Assembly (NCBI RefSeq): GCF_001011115.1
Contig: NZ_CP008874.1
Location: forward strand, 744,001-808,000
Direction: 5' to 3'
Length of the DNA: 64,000 nt
Source: Halanaeroarchaeum sulfurireducens
GTDB lineage: Archaea; Halobacteriota; Halobacteria; Halobacteriales; Halobacteriaceae
Shown here: one piece after another, positions 25,459 through 33,897 of the stretch
How the letters are laid out: every line of letters starts with the position of its first letter
Numbering within the stretch: position 1 is the first letter of the stretch
The notes under the pieces: model-generated
Database searches by the model: none
What the model was told of the DNA's origin: nothing
Seen by the model: only the letters and a program-made list of their open reading frames with translations
Position numbers and translations under genes: made by a program

Positions 25459-26099
25459 ACCAGCCCCAGCGTCCCGGCGGCGTCGAGCACGAACACACCC
25501 GCGAACCAGACGAGGACGAGCGCACTGACGTACGCGATGCCGGTTCCCAGTGCGTCGACCCGGTCGCCAGCGGCGCGCAGCGCAGCCGGAAAACTCGTCA
25601 CCCAGAGGAGGATGCCGAGGAAAAATCCGCCGATCGTCAACAGCCCGTTCGCCGCCGAGAGCGAGACGCCGAAGGCCTCGATCTGCCCGGGGTTCAACAA
25701 TCCGATTCCAGCGGTTAGCCACCACGTTATTTGATACGGATTCGTCAGCGCGAGGGCGAACGCTTTGCCAAAGCCCGCAGCATCACCGTGTTCACTCTCG
25801 GAAAACGACCCCGCGTTCGCCACGGCCCCGTAGGCGAAGTACAGCATCAGGAGCCCACCGATCCCCACCATCACGCCCCTGAGAGTGGGCGCATTTTCGA
25901 CGACCGTGACCAGCCCGGCGAGCGCGAAGACGAAAAAGAGGGCATCCGCAGACATCGCCCCGAGACCGGCTGCGAATCCCGCCCGCCAGCTCCGATTGAC
26001 GCTCTCTTCGGCGATGACCGCGTTCATGGGGCCCGGTGGCGCGGCCAGCGAGAGGCCCAGGAGGAGTCCAGCGACGATCGAGAGCAGCGCTGTCAGCAT
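25455..26099 (-). CDS. LysE/RhtB-family amino acid exporter
   Basis: A 214-residue membrane protein with six hydrophobic segments and the family signature SLAAPPGPMNAVI near residue 20 and ALTNPYQITWW near 118. LysE/RhtB proteins export amino acids such as lysine, homoserine or threonine. It is on the same strand as, and downstream of, the threonine-synthase-like gene (51 bases apart), so a link to threonine or homoserine handling is possible but inferred. Convergent with the HD gene, overlapping by 4 bases. Confidence 0.85.
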   Translation of the reverse strand: MLTALLSIVAGLLLGLSLAAPPGPMNAVIAEESVNRSWRAGFAAGLGAMSADALFFVFALAGLVTVVENAPTLRGVMVGIGGLLMLYFAYGAVANAGSFSESEHGDAAGFGKAFALALTNPYQITWWLTAGIGLLNPGQIEAFGVSLSAANGLLTIGGFFLGILLWVTSFPAALRAAGDRVDALGTGIAYVSALVLVWFAGVFVLDAAGTLGLV

Positions 26100-26150
26100 C
26101 TGAACGTGAGTAGCGGGTGAGAGCGGGAAAAATCCGTCGGCAGCCGTCGT

Positions 26151-27344
26151 TCAGATCCCTTTTTTCATGAGATGACTGCGAAGGACGTCCGACTGCCTGT
26201 TCCCGGTTGCGGTGTTCACGAGGACGACGGTATCGTTCTCGCCGAGAGTGCCCCGATTGGCGAGTTCCTGGGCGCCGCTCACGGCCGCGCCGGCGGACGG
26301 TGACATCTCCACCCCCACCGACTGGGCGACGTCGACGGCCGCTTCGAGGATCGCGTCGTCCACCGTGGAGACCGCACCGCCACCCGTCTCCCGGACGGCC
26401 TCGAGTGCCCACTGGCCCGCGTTCGGATCGGGAATCTCGATGCCGCCACAGATGGTGTCGGGTTGTTGCCACGGTTCCGGGGTGGGTCGGTCTTCCTCGA
26501 TCGCTCGAACGATCGGCGCACAGCCGTCGGCCTGTGCTGCGTACAGGGCTGGCACCTCGTCGATGAGGCCCATTTCGTGAAACTCCGTCGCCCCTTTGTA
26601 CGAGCCGACGAGTTCGGTCCCGTCTCCGGTCGGGACGACGATGGCGTCCGGTACCGTCCAGTCGAGTTGCTCGACGATCTCGTAGAACAACGTTTTCTCC
26701 CCCTCGTGACGGTAGGGGGTCTGGAAGGGTTGGACGGGGTACCAATCGGCTGCGTTCGTGAGATCGTCCTCGAAATCGCCAACGGCGTCGTCGATCCGGC
26801 CCTCGACGACGGTCATCTCTCCACCGTGGACGGTTACCATCGCCTTGTTCGTGTAGCCGGTCCGCGAGGGGACGTACACCTGTGAGGGGAGTCCGGCGGC
26901 CCCAGCGTACGCGCTCGTCGACTGCCCCCCGTTCCCGGTCGACGCGAGCGCGAGGGTCTCCGCGTCGTGGCCCAGCGCTGCGGTCGCCGTCACTGAGAGG
27001 CCCCGGTCCGCTACGGTGCCCGTCGGATTCCCTCCCTCGTCTTTGATCAGTACCCTTCCGACGCCCACCGTCTCGGCAAGCTGCGGAGCCTCCACGAGCT
27101 GGGTCGCACCTTCACCGATCGAGACAGCGCTTTCCCTCGGAAACGGAAGCAGCTCCTCGTAGCGCCACATCGAATCCATGCGGCGGTCGGTGAACGTTTC
27201 CCGATCGAGATCCAGTTCGCTCTCGTCGTACGTCGGATCGAGTTTTCCTCCACACTCGGGACACCGATGGGTGCCGGCGTCCACGTCGACCGTCGCCTCG
27301 CAGTCCCGGCAGGTAAGTCCGACGAACGCTCTGGTCGTGTCCAT
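26151..27344 (-). CDS. Threonine-synthase-like fold II protein lacking the PLP lysine
   Basis: A 397-residue protein with the full fold of threonine synthase: an N-terminal zinc ribbon (CRDC and CPEC, about residues 12-31), the phosphate loop STGNGGQS, and the C-terminal SPSAGAAVSG and TATG segments. At the site where the Schiff-base lysine should be (NPTGSFKDRG) this protein reads NPTGTVADRG, with Ala at 112 (codon GCG at 27009-27011). It therefore probably cannot form the usual internal aldimine. The ATG at 27344 gives the zinc ribbon at the N-terminus as in archaeal homologues; the longer frame is not supported. It could be a non-catalytic or regulatory paralogue. Confidence 0.8.
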   Translation of the reverse strand: MDTTRAFVGLTCRDCEATVDVDAGTHRCPECGGKLDPTYDESELDLDRETFTDRRMDSMWRYEELLPFPRESAVSIGEGATQLVEAPQLAETVGVGRVLIKDEGGNPTGTVADRGLSVTATAALGHDAETLALASTGNGGQSTSAYAGAAGLPSQVYVPSRTGYTNKAMVTVHGGEMTVVEGRIDDAVGDFEDDLTNAADWYPVQPFQTPYRHEGEKTLFYEIVEQLDWTVPDAIVVPTGDGTELVGSYKGATEFHEMGLIDEVPALYAAQADGCAPIVRAIEEDRPTPEPWQQPDTICGGIEIPDPNAGQWALEAVRETGGGAVSTVDDAILEAAVDVAQSVGVEMSPSAGAAVSGAQELANRGTLGENDTVVLVNTATGNRQSDVLRSHLMKKGI

Positions 27345-27450
27345 GCGCGGGGACACGGTGGGGGGATGAAAAACCGTGTCGATGTGCGAGACGGTCACGT
27401 ATCGGACCCAACAATTTTTGCCGCCGCTCGCCGTCTGTTCGCCCGTGACT

Positions 27451-28791
27451 ATGACTCGACGAACCCTCATCATGGGCGCGGCCGGCCGCGATTTTCACGA
27501 CTTCGTCTCGACGTTTCGGGGGAACGACGAGCGCGAGGTCGTCGCGTTCACCCAGAGTTTCGCCCAGAACATCGGCGAACTCGACGAGATTCCCGAGCGG
27601 ACCTTCCCGGCCTCGATCGCCGGCGAGGGGTACCCCGACGGCATCCCCATTCTCCCCGAATCCGAACTCGAATCCATCGTCGAGGATCGCGACGTCGACG
27701 AGGTCGTCCTCTCGTACTCCGATCTCGCACACGAGTACGTCATGCACCAGGCGTCGCGGGCACTCTCCGCGGGTGCTGATTTCCGTCTCATCGGGACGGA
27801 GATGATGCTCGAAAGCGACACCCCGGTCGTCGCCGTCGACGCCGTCCGCACCGGCTGTGGGAAATCCCAGGCCTCCCGGAAACTGGCCGGCGCACTCGAC
27901 GACCGCGGCGTCGACGTGGTCGTGGTTCGTGAACCGATGCCGTATGGCGACCTCGAGGCACAGCGGGTTCAGCGCTTCGAGTCGGTCGACGATCTCGAGG
28001 CGGCCGGCGTCACCATCGAAGAGCGCGAGGAGTACGAACATCACATCGAGCGGGGCCACGTGGTCTACGCCGGCGTCGATTACGAGGCGATCCTGGACGA
28101 GGTCGAAGCGGAGGCCGAGGTCATCCTCTGGGACGGTGGGAACAACGAACTGCCGTTTTTCGAGCCAGACGTCCACTTCGTCCTGGCGGATCCTCACCGA
28201 CCGGGCCACGAACTGACCTATCATCCCGGCGAGACGAACCTCCGGATCGCGGATTACGTCGTGATCAACAAGGAGAACACGGCGGAGGAGGCGGACGTGC
28301 GAACCGTCGTCGAAAACGTCGGATCGGCGAACCCCGAGGCGGAGATCATCCACGCCGATTCCGTGGTATCGGTCGACGACCCGGGCGCAATCGAGGGAGC
28401 ACGCGTCCTCGCGGTCGAGGACGGTCCGACGCTCACTCACGGCGGAACGGCGACCGGCGCGGCGAGTATCGCCGCCGAACAGTATGGCGCGGATTGGGTC
28501 GTCGATCCGCGGAAAGGGGCGGTCGGGTCGATAGCGGACCTCTACGACGAGTATCCGCACCTCGGGAAGGTGATTCCCGCGATGGGGTACAGCGACGAAC
28601 AGGTCGCCGAACTCGAGCGATCCATCAACAACGTCGACTGTGACGTCGTGCTGGCCGGGACGCCGATCGACCTGTCACAGATCGTCGACGTCGAGAAGCC
28701 GGTCGTTCGCGTCCGATACGACATCGAGGAGCGCGGAGAACCGACCTTCGAGGACGTCCTCGACGAGCACGCCGACGTGCTCGGTCTCTAG
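27451..28791 (+). CDS. Cyclic 2,3-diphosphoglycerate synthetase-like NTPase
   Basis: A 446-residue protein resembling cyclic 2,3-DPG synthetase and related GTPases. The N-terminal 125 residues form a Rossmann-like domain (MGAAGRDFHDF...). A P-loop follows, TGCGKSQ with Lys 138, then a Walker B-like VILWDGGNN and INKENTAEE (an NKxx-like guanine-type motif). The C-terminal GYSDEQ and DVVLAGTPIDL segments are family typical. True cPGS makes cDPG in methanogens; haloarchaea are not known for it, so the activity is likely different. It is convergent with ornithine carbamoyltransferase and carbamate kinase, hinting at a role around carbamoyl phosphate. ATG at 27451 follows a T-rich TATA region at 27412-27419. 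Confidence 0.75.
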   Translation: MTRRTLIMGAAGRDFHDFVSTFRGNDEREVVAFTQSFAQNIGELDEIPERTFPASIAGEGYPDGIPILPESELESIVEDRDVDEVVLSYSDLAHEYVMHQASRALSAGADFRLIGTEMMLESDTPVVAVDAVRTGCGKSQASRKLAGALDDRGVDVVVVREPMPYGDLEAQRVQRFESVDDLEAAGVTIEEREEYEHHIERGHVVYAGVDYEAILDEVEAEAEVILWDGGNNELPFFEPDVHFVLADPHRPGHELTYHPGETNLRIADYVVINKENTAEEADVRTVVENVGSANPEAEIIHADSVVSVDDPGAIEGARVLAVEDGPTLTHGGTATGAASIAAEQYGADWVVDPRKGAVGSIADLYDEYPHLGKVIPAMGYSDEQVAELERSINNVDCDVVLAGTPIDLSQIVDVEKPVVRVRYDIEERGEPTFEDVLDEHADVLGL

Positions 28792-28838
28792 TCGATCGGC
28801 AATCGGTGATCGGTCTCTAGTCGGCAAGCAATCGGTGA
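28781..28838. repeat. 29-bp tandem duplication at a convergent gene junction
   Basis: Two contiguous 29-base copies (28781-28809 and 28810-28838) share TCGGTCTCTAGTCG and end AATCGGTGA. Copy 1 supplies the TAG of the NTPase gene and copy 2, read on the other strand, supplies the stop of the carbamoyltransferase gene. Confidence 0.7.
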
Positions 28839-29695
28839 AGGACCGCTTTCTGGACGTGTTGGCGATTCTCCGCCTGGTCGTACACGATGGAGTTCGGGCC
28901 ATCCATTACGGCAGCGTCGACCTCTTCGCCCCGGTGTGCGGGCAGACAGTGCATGAATTTCGCGTCGTCGGAATGGTCCATCAGCTCGGGTGTCACCTGG
29001 TATCCCTCGAAGGCGTCCGTTTTCTCCTCGGATTGGCCCATGCTCACGAAGACGTCCGTATAGACCGCTTTCGCCCCTGACACCGCCTCGACCGGGTCGT
29101 TCGTGACCGTCACGTCGGCGTCGGCGACTCGGTCCTGGATGATGGCATCGGGTTCGTACCCCGATGGCGTGGCGATTCGACAGGGAATGTCCATCGTCGC
29201 ACAGAGTTGCATGAGCGATTGGGCGACGTTGTTCCCGTCACCGACGAAGGCCAGCGGCCCGTCGTCGATGCCGTGCTCTCGCAGAGTGTACACGTCCGAG
29301 AGCGCCTGGCAGGGGTGGAGGAGGTCCGTGAGTCCGTTGATTACCGGCACGTCCGCGTACTCGGCCAACTCGACCATCGTTTCGTGGTCGAACAGCCGGG
29401 CCATGATGGCGTCCGTGTATCGCGAGAGCACTTTCGCCGTGTCCTTCAGTGACTCCCCACGGGACATCTGTGATTGATCTTCGGGAAAATAGATGGCGTG
29501 ACCGCCGAGCTGGGTCATTCCCGCCTCGAACGACACGCGCGTTCGTGTCGACGGTTTGGCGAAAAACATCAACAGCGTCTCGTTCGAGAGCGAATCGTGG
29601 TAGGCCTCCGGCGACGCCTTTATGTCGTCGGTCAGTTCGTAGACGTCGCGTATCTCCGCTGCCGTGAGGTCGTCGATGTCGATTACGTCGTGCAT
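28817..29695 (-). CDS. argF: Ornithine carbamoyltransferase
   Basis: A 292-residue transcarbamylase that joins carbamoyl phosphate and ornithine to citrulline, or runs in reverse in arginine fermentation (ArcB). Motifs: carbamoyl-phosphate loop PSTRTR near residue 48, HPCQ near 126, and the ornithine-binding HCLPAHR near 256. The ATG at 29695 starts one base before (in transcription order, after) the carbamate kinase stop, so the two are cotranscribed with arcC first. No arginine deiminase is present here, so anabolic versus catabolic use is not settled by the sequence. Confidence 0.93.
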   Translation of the reverse strand: MHDVIDIDDLTAAEIRDVYELTDDIKASPEAYHDSLSNETLLMFFAKPSTRTRVSFEAGMTQLGGHAIYFPEDQSQMSRGESLKDTAKVLSRYTDAIMARLFDHETMVELAEYADVPVINGLTDLLHPCQALSDVYTLREHGIDDGPLAFVGDGNNVAQSLMQLCATMDIPCRIATPSGYEPDAIIQDRVADADVTVTNDPVEAVSGAKAVYTDVFVSMGQSEEKTDAFEGYQVTPELMDHSDDAKFMHCLPAHRGEEVDAAVMDGPNSIVYDQAENRQHVQKAVLHRLLAD

Positions 29696-29696
29696 G

Positions 29697-30611
29697 TTAT
29701 GGTAGTACCTGCGTGCCGGCGTCACCGGCGAGTGCGTCGTCCATCACGTCGGTGGACGTTATTATGGCCCGTTCCCCCTGGGACTCCACGAAGTCGATCG
29801 CGGCCTCGACCTTCGGTTTCATGCTTCCCTCGGCGAACTCCCCGTCTGCGAGCAGTTCGCGTAACTCCGTCACCGACGCCTCCTCGATGGGTGCCTGATC
29901 TGCGGATCCGAAATCCGTGTAGGCGGCGTCGACGTCGGTCAATAACAACAGCATCGTCGCGTCGATTTCGTCCGCGACGAGCGCACTTGCCCGATCCTTG
30001 TCGATGACTGCCTCGACACCGCGGAGCTGTCCACGCTCACGGACGACCGGGATTCCGCCGCCGCCCGCGCAGATGACCGTCTTGCCGTCCGCGACGAGCG
30101 TCTCGATCCGGTCGGCCTCGACGACTTCGATTGGATCGGGCGAGGGGACGACTCGCCGGTATGTCGTTGTGCCATCGGGTCGAGTCACCTGTTTCGTCTG
30201 GAACGGCTTGGAGCGTCCCTCAGATTCGGAGTAGTGGGGACCGACCGGTTTCGTCGGGTGTTCGAAGGCCTCGTCGTGTGCGTCGACGCGTACTTGTGTG
30301 ATGACCGTGGTGACCGACTCCTCGAGGACGTTTCCCAATTCCTGCTGGAGGATGTACCCGAGTTGTGCCTGCGTCTCGGCGACCAGGACGTCCAGGGGAA
30401 ATCGCGGGCCCGCGTCCGACTGTTCCTGTTGGAGCATCAGGTTGCCGACCTGTGGGCCGTTACCGTGGGTCAACACGAAGTCGTGTCCGGCCTCGTCGAG
30501 GCGGGCGAGGTTCTCGACGGCCGCCCTGACCCGACGGCGTTGTCCCGCCATCGTCTCGTCGTCCATCGGGAGGAGGGTGTTTCCGCCCAGAGCGACGATG
30601 ATTCGACCCAT
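29697..30611 (-). CDS. arcC: Carbamate kinase
   Basis: A 304-residue amino acid kinase family protein that interconverts carbamate plus ATP and carbamoyl phosphate plus ADP. It starts MGRIIVALGGNTLL, the ATP-loop signature, followed by LTHGNGPQVGNL near residue 48, CAGGGGIPVV near 199 and VIDKDRASALVA near 216. The ATG at 30611 gives the standard length; the longer frame upstream is not coding. First gene of the arcC-argF pair, which fits arginine fermentation or carbamoyl-phosphate supply. Confidence 0.94.
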   Translation of the reverse strand: MGRIIVALGGNTLLPMDDETMAGQRRRVRAAVENLARLDEAGHDFVLTHGNGPQVGNLMLQQEQSDAGPRFPLDVLVAETQAQLGYILQQELGNVLEESVTTVITQVRVDAHDEAFEHPTKPVGPHYSESEGRSKPFQTKQVTRPDGTTTYRRVVPSPDPIEVVEADRIETLVADGKTVICAGGGGIPVVRERGQLRGVEAVIDKDRASALVADEIDATMLLLLTDVDAAYTDFGSADQAPIEEASVTELRELLADGEFAEGSMKPKVEAAIDFVESQGERAIITSTDVMDDALAGDAGTQVLP

Positions 30612-30702
30612 TGAACCTGACCGTTGGCGGGCGTGGGTAAAAGTCGTTGCGACGAGGGGTCGTTGCCATAGATTTATACTTTCCATTGCCCATCGAACGA
30701 TC

Positions 30703-31497
30703 ATGGAAGGAAATCGCGGGGTCCTGAACCGGCGGGCGTACCTGAAGACGGTGGGGGCGAGTGGAGCCATCGCGCTCACGGCCCAGGCCGGCTGTCTGGG
30801 GGGCGATGGCGATGCGGCGACGCTCACGGCTGCCACTGCGCCTGGGTTCCCTCCGTTCGAGCTGAAAGAGGGTGGTGAACTGGTCGGCTTCGATATTGAC
30901 CTCCTGGAGGCGGTCATCGAGGAGACCGACTACACGCTCGGGTCGTGGGAGGAGTTCGAATTCGATTCGCTGATCCCTGCCCTGAAAAACGAGAACGTCG
31001 ACGTCGTCGCCGCAGCGATGACCATCAACGACGAGCGCGATCAGACCATCGACTTCTCCGATCCCTACTACTCGGCCGACCAGTCGATACTGGTGGCCGA
31101 GGACGCCGAGTTCGAGCCAGCAACGCTCGACGACCTGGCCGATCGCCCGGTCGGCGCCCAGTCGGGGACGACCGGCGAAGACGTCGTCGAGGATCAGCTC
31201 ATCGCGAACGAGATCATCTCCGAGGGGCAGTACAACAGCTACGGAAATTACGTCCTCGCCGTCGAGGACCTCCTCGGCGGCAACATCGACGCCGTCGTTC
31301 TCGACACGCCGGTCGCCCAGACGTTCGCATCGAATCGACCGGTCACGGTCGCCTTCGTGTACGAGACCGGCGAGAACTACGGCTTCGGCATTCGCGAAGG
31401 GGCCACCGAACTGCAAACCGGGCTCAACGAGGGGCTCCAGGCGGTCCGCGACGATGGCACCTACGAGGACATCACCGCAAAGTGGTTCACGGAATAA
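30703..31497 (+). CDS. Polar amino acid ABC transporter substrate-binding lipoprotein
   Basis: A 264-residue family 3 extracellular solute-binding protein. A Tat-type signal (NRRAYLKTVG) is followed by a hydrophobic stretch and lipobox AGC, then a Gly/Asp linker, so it is a lipid-anchored external receptor. The core has PPFELKEGGELVGFDIDLL near residue 50 and DFSDPYYSADQSILV near 118, hallmarks of the glutamine/histidine/arginine receptor family. A TATA box TTTATACT (30673-30680) precedes the ATG by about 25 bases. First gene of a four-gene transporter operon. Confidence 0.9.
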   Translation: MEGNRGVLNRRAYLKTVGASGAIALTAQAGCLGGDGDAATLTAATAPGFPPFELKEGGELVGFDIDLLEAVIEETDYTLGSWEEFEFDSLIPALKNENVDVVAAAMTINDERDQTIDFSDPYYSADQSILVAEDAEFEPATLDDLADRPVGAQSGTTGEDVVEDQLIANEIISEGQYNSYGNYVLAVEDLLGGNIDAVVLDTPVAQTFASNRPVTVAFVYETGENYGFGIREGATELQTGLNEGLQAVRDDGTYEDITAKWFTE

Positions 31498-31509
31498 GGC
31501 TCGACGGCA

Positions 31510-32202
31510 ATGAATGGGCTTTTCGGCGTTCTCGCGCAGGCACAGATTGGTGACTGGGGATTCGTTCTCCAGAACTGGGACTATCTCGCCGGCGGCCTCT
31601 GGCTGACGGTTCAGTTGACCCTCCTCAGCATCGTGCTGGGGTTCGTCGTGGGCTTCCCCGCCGGCGCCGTCGAGGTGTACGGCAACAAATACGCTGCGAC
31701 CCCGGTCAAGGTCGCCGGCACGGTGCTGCGAGGAACGCCGCTACTCGTTATTTTGATTTTCGCGTACTTCGTGGCCCCTATCGGGTCCGCGTTCCTGGCA
31801 GCCATTCTCGGACTCGGACTGCGGAGCGCCGCCTATCAGACGCAGATCTTTCGGGGTTCATTACAGAGCGTGGGCGAGGGACAGATGAACGCCGCACGGG
31901 CTATCGGTATGACGAAACTCGAAGCGATCTATCACGTCGTGGTCCCACAGGCGCTCAGACGGAGCGTTCCCTCGTTTCAAAACGAATTCACCATCGTTCT
32001 CAAGGACACGTCTCTGGCTTTCGCCATCGGGTTCGCCGAGCTATTGACGCGCAGCTACGACCTGTTCGTCCAGCGCACGACCGCCGTTCTGGAAGTGATC
32101 CTCTTCGTGAGCGCGATCTACTTCGTGCTCACCTTCACCACGAATCGGGCCCTCGACCGCCTCTCGGATCGGTACGAAATCCCATCCGGTGAATCCCAAT
32201 GA
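31510..32202 (+). CDS. Polar amino acid ABC transporter permease (first)
   Basis: A 230-residue His/Glu/Gln/Arg-type permease with about five TM segments. The N-terminal block LAGGLWLTVQLTLLSIVLG and the EAA-like loop GEGQMNAARAIGMTKLEAIYHVVVPQAL (about residues 120-148) are family typical. It begins 12 bases after the receptor gene and ends overlapping the ATPase start by 4 bases (ATGA). It forms a heterodimer with the second permease or a homodimer. Confidence 0.9.
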   Translation: MNGLFGVLAQAQIGDWGFVLQNWDYLAGGLWLTVQLTLLSIVLGFVVGFPAGAVEVYGNKYAATPVKVAGTVLRGTPLLVILIFAYFVAPIGSAFLAAILGLGLRSAAYQTQIFRGSLQSVGEGQMNAARAIGMTKLEAIYHVVVPQALRRSVPSFQNEFTIVLKDTSLAFAIGFAELLTRSYDLFVQRTTAVLEVILFVSAIYFVLTFTTNRALDRLSDRYEIPSGESQ

Positions 32203-32957
32203 CTGAACCACTCCTCCGGGTCGAAAACCTACAGAAGAGCTACGGTGACGAAACGGTTTTGACCGACGTTACCTTCGAAATGGACGAGCAGGACGCCAAC
32301 GTGATCATCGGTCCGAGCGGGTGCGGGAAGTCGACGCTGTTGCGGTGTATCAATCGGCTGACCGCAGTCGATGGCGGCGACATCTACCTCGACGGCGAAC
32401 GAACGACCGCCCCTGGGTACGATGTGAACGACCTCCGCCGAAACGTCGGGATGGTCTTTCAGGACATCAATCTGTTCGCGCATCTGACGGCCCTGGAGAA
32501 CGTGACGCTGGGACTCAAACGCGTTCTCGGCATGGACTCGAAGGCAGCTCAGGACAAGGCGATGGCCGAACTCGAACAGGTGGGACTGGGGGACAAAGCC
32601 GACTCCTATCCCGCAGAACTCTCCGGCGGCCAACAGCAGCGCGTCGGCATCGCGAGAGCCCTGGCGATGGACCCGAAGCTCATGCTCTTCGACGAACCGA
32701 CGAGCTCCCTCGATCCGGAACTGACCGGTGAGGTCGTCGAGGTGATGCAGCAACTCGCCGAGGAGGGGATGACGATGCTCGTGGTCACACACGAGATGGG
32801 GTTCGCCCGGTCGGCAGCGACGAACGTCATGTTTCTCGAAGGCGGGGGATTCGTCGAGGTCGGCCCCCCCGAACAGATATTCACAGACCCCGAGCAAGCC
32901 CGCACGGCAGAGTTCCTGGAACGCATCACGGAAGCCGAGTTGGAGGGGACACGGTAA
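32199..32957 (+). CDS. Polar amino acid ABC transporter ATPase
   Basis: A 252-residue GlnQ/HisP-type ATPase: Walker A GPSGCGKST near residue 39, Q-loop VFQDINLFAHLT, signature LSGGQQQRVGIARAL near 143, Walker B LMLFDEPTSSLDP near 164 and switch VVTHEMGFAR. It is coupled by overlap to the upstream permease and is followed 3 bases later by a second permease. The linker just before the Walker A (EQDANVIIGPSG) is slightly unusual but all catalytic residues are present. Confidence 0.94.
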   Translation: MTEPLLRVENLQKSYGDETVLTDVTFEMDEQDANVIIGPSGCGKSTLLRCINRLTAVDGGDIYLDGERTTAPGYDVNDLRRNVGMVFQDINLFAHLTALENVTLGLKRVLGMDSKAAQDKAMAELEQVGLGDKADSYPAELSGGQQQRVGIARALAMDPKLMLFDEPTSSLDPELTGEVVEVMQQLAEEGMTMLVVTHEMGFARSAATNVMFLEGGGFVEVGPPEQIFTDPEQARTAEFLERITEAELEGTR

Positions 32958-32960
32958 CCG

Positions 32961-33857
32961 ATGGTTTCATCGCGGGAGGCTCTCGACGCTGGCATCTCGG
33001 TCTCGACGGGGGGCTGGGCCTGGCGTGCGTTTTACCTGCTCTTCTGGGGGTGGCTTCTGGCCCGCTGGCTGAACGGGTGGTTTCTCTCGTCGATAACCGG
33101 CATTGCGCCGGGTCAGCCGTTCGTCGATCCTGCCCTGGTCGAACCGATATCCGATTCCCTCGCGTTCGCGCTCACGCACTTGCCCGCACTCGCCCATGGG
33201 GCGTGGGTGACGATCGTCCTGACGGCCGTCGCCATCGCGCTGGGATTCGTCATCGCCGTTCCGGTGAGTGTCGCCCGCGTGTACGGCGGCTACTCGAAAT
33301 GGCTCTCACTGGCATTTACCGAACTCATCCGGGGCACACCGCTTCTGGCTCAGCTGTTCGTTCTGTACTACGGTCTCGGCCTCTCCTCGTGGATCCGAGG
33401 ACTGCCACTGGTGGGCGTCGGACCGGTTCCCGGCCAGGCGTTCTGGGTCGCCATCGTCGGATTCACGATCAACAGCGCGGCCTATCAGGCCGAATACATC
33501 AGGTCGGCGCTCCTCTCAGTGGAATCCGGGCAGTTGACTGCCGCGCGAGGGATCGGATTGAGTCGATTCGAGGGGATCCGGTACGTCGTCTTGCCACAGG
33601 GGCTCCGGTACGCTATCCCCGCCTGGTCGAACGAGCTGATCTACCTGATAAAGTACTCCTCGCTGGCGGCGTTCATCACCGTCCCGGAACTCTTCAAGGT
33701 AGCCCAGCGGATCGCGTCGTCGAACTTCCGGTACACCGCCATCTTCTCGCTCGTGGCCGTCGTCTACCTGGGGATCATCATCTCCGCATCGAACGTGATG
33801 GACTTCGTCGACGAATCGGTGGCAATCCCCGGACTCGGCCAGAAGCGATCGCGGTGA
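32961..33857 (+). CDS. Polar amino acid ABC transporter permease (second)
   Basis: A 298-residue permease of the same family as the gene at 31510. It has an extra N-terminal hydrophobic segment (about residues 18-38) before the conserved LAHGAWVTIVLTAVAIALG, and the EAA-like loop SGQLTAARGIGLSRFEGIRYVVLPQGLRY at about 193-220. With two permeases, an ATPase and a receptor, the operon is complete. The substrate is a polar amino acid; the nearby arginine-related genes make a basic amino acid or citrulline possible, but this is inference. Confidence 0.88.
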   Translation: MVSSREALDAGISVSTGGWAWRAFYLLFWGWLLARWLNGWFLSSITGIAPGQPFVDPALVEPISDSLAFALTHLPALAHGAWVTIVLTAVAIALGFVIAVPVSVARVYGGYSKWLSLAFTELIRGTPLLAQLFVLYYGLGLSSWIRGLPLVGVGPVPGQAFWVAIVGFTINSAAYQAEYIRSALLSVESGQLTAARGIGLSRFEGIRYVVLPQGLRYAIPAWSNELIYLIKYSSLAAFITVPELFKVAQRIASSNFRYTAIFSLVAVVYLGIIISASNVMDFVDESVAIPGLGQKRSR

Positions 33858-33897
33858 CGTGAGAGGTTCTTTGAGGCCCGGCGTCGAAGGAGACCGT

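Noticed and set aside
26991-27020. Sequencing error explaining the missing lysine of the threonine-synthase-like protein
   Set aside because: Two neighbouring codons differ from the usual Phe-Lys (GTA GCG), the frame is intact on both sides, and a single base error cannot produce this.
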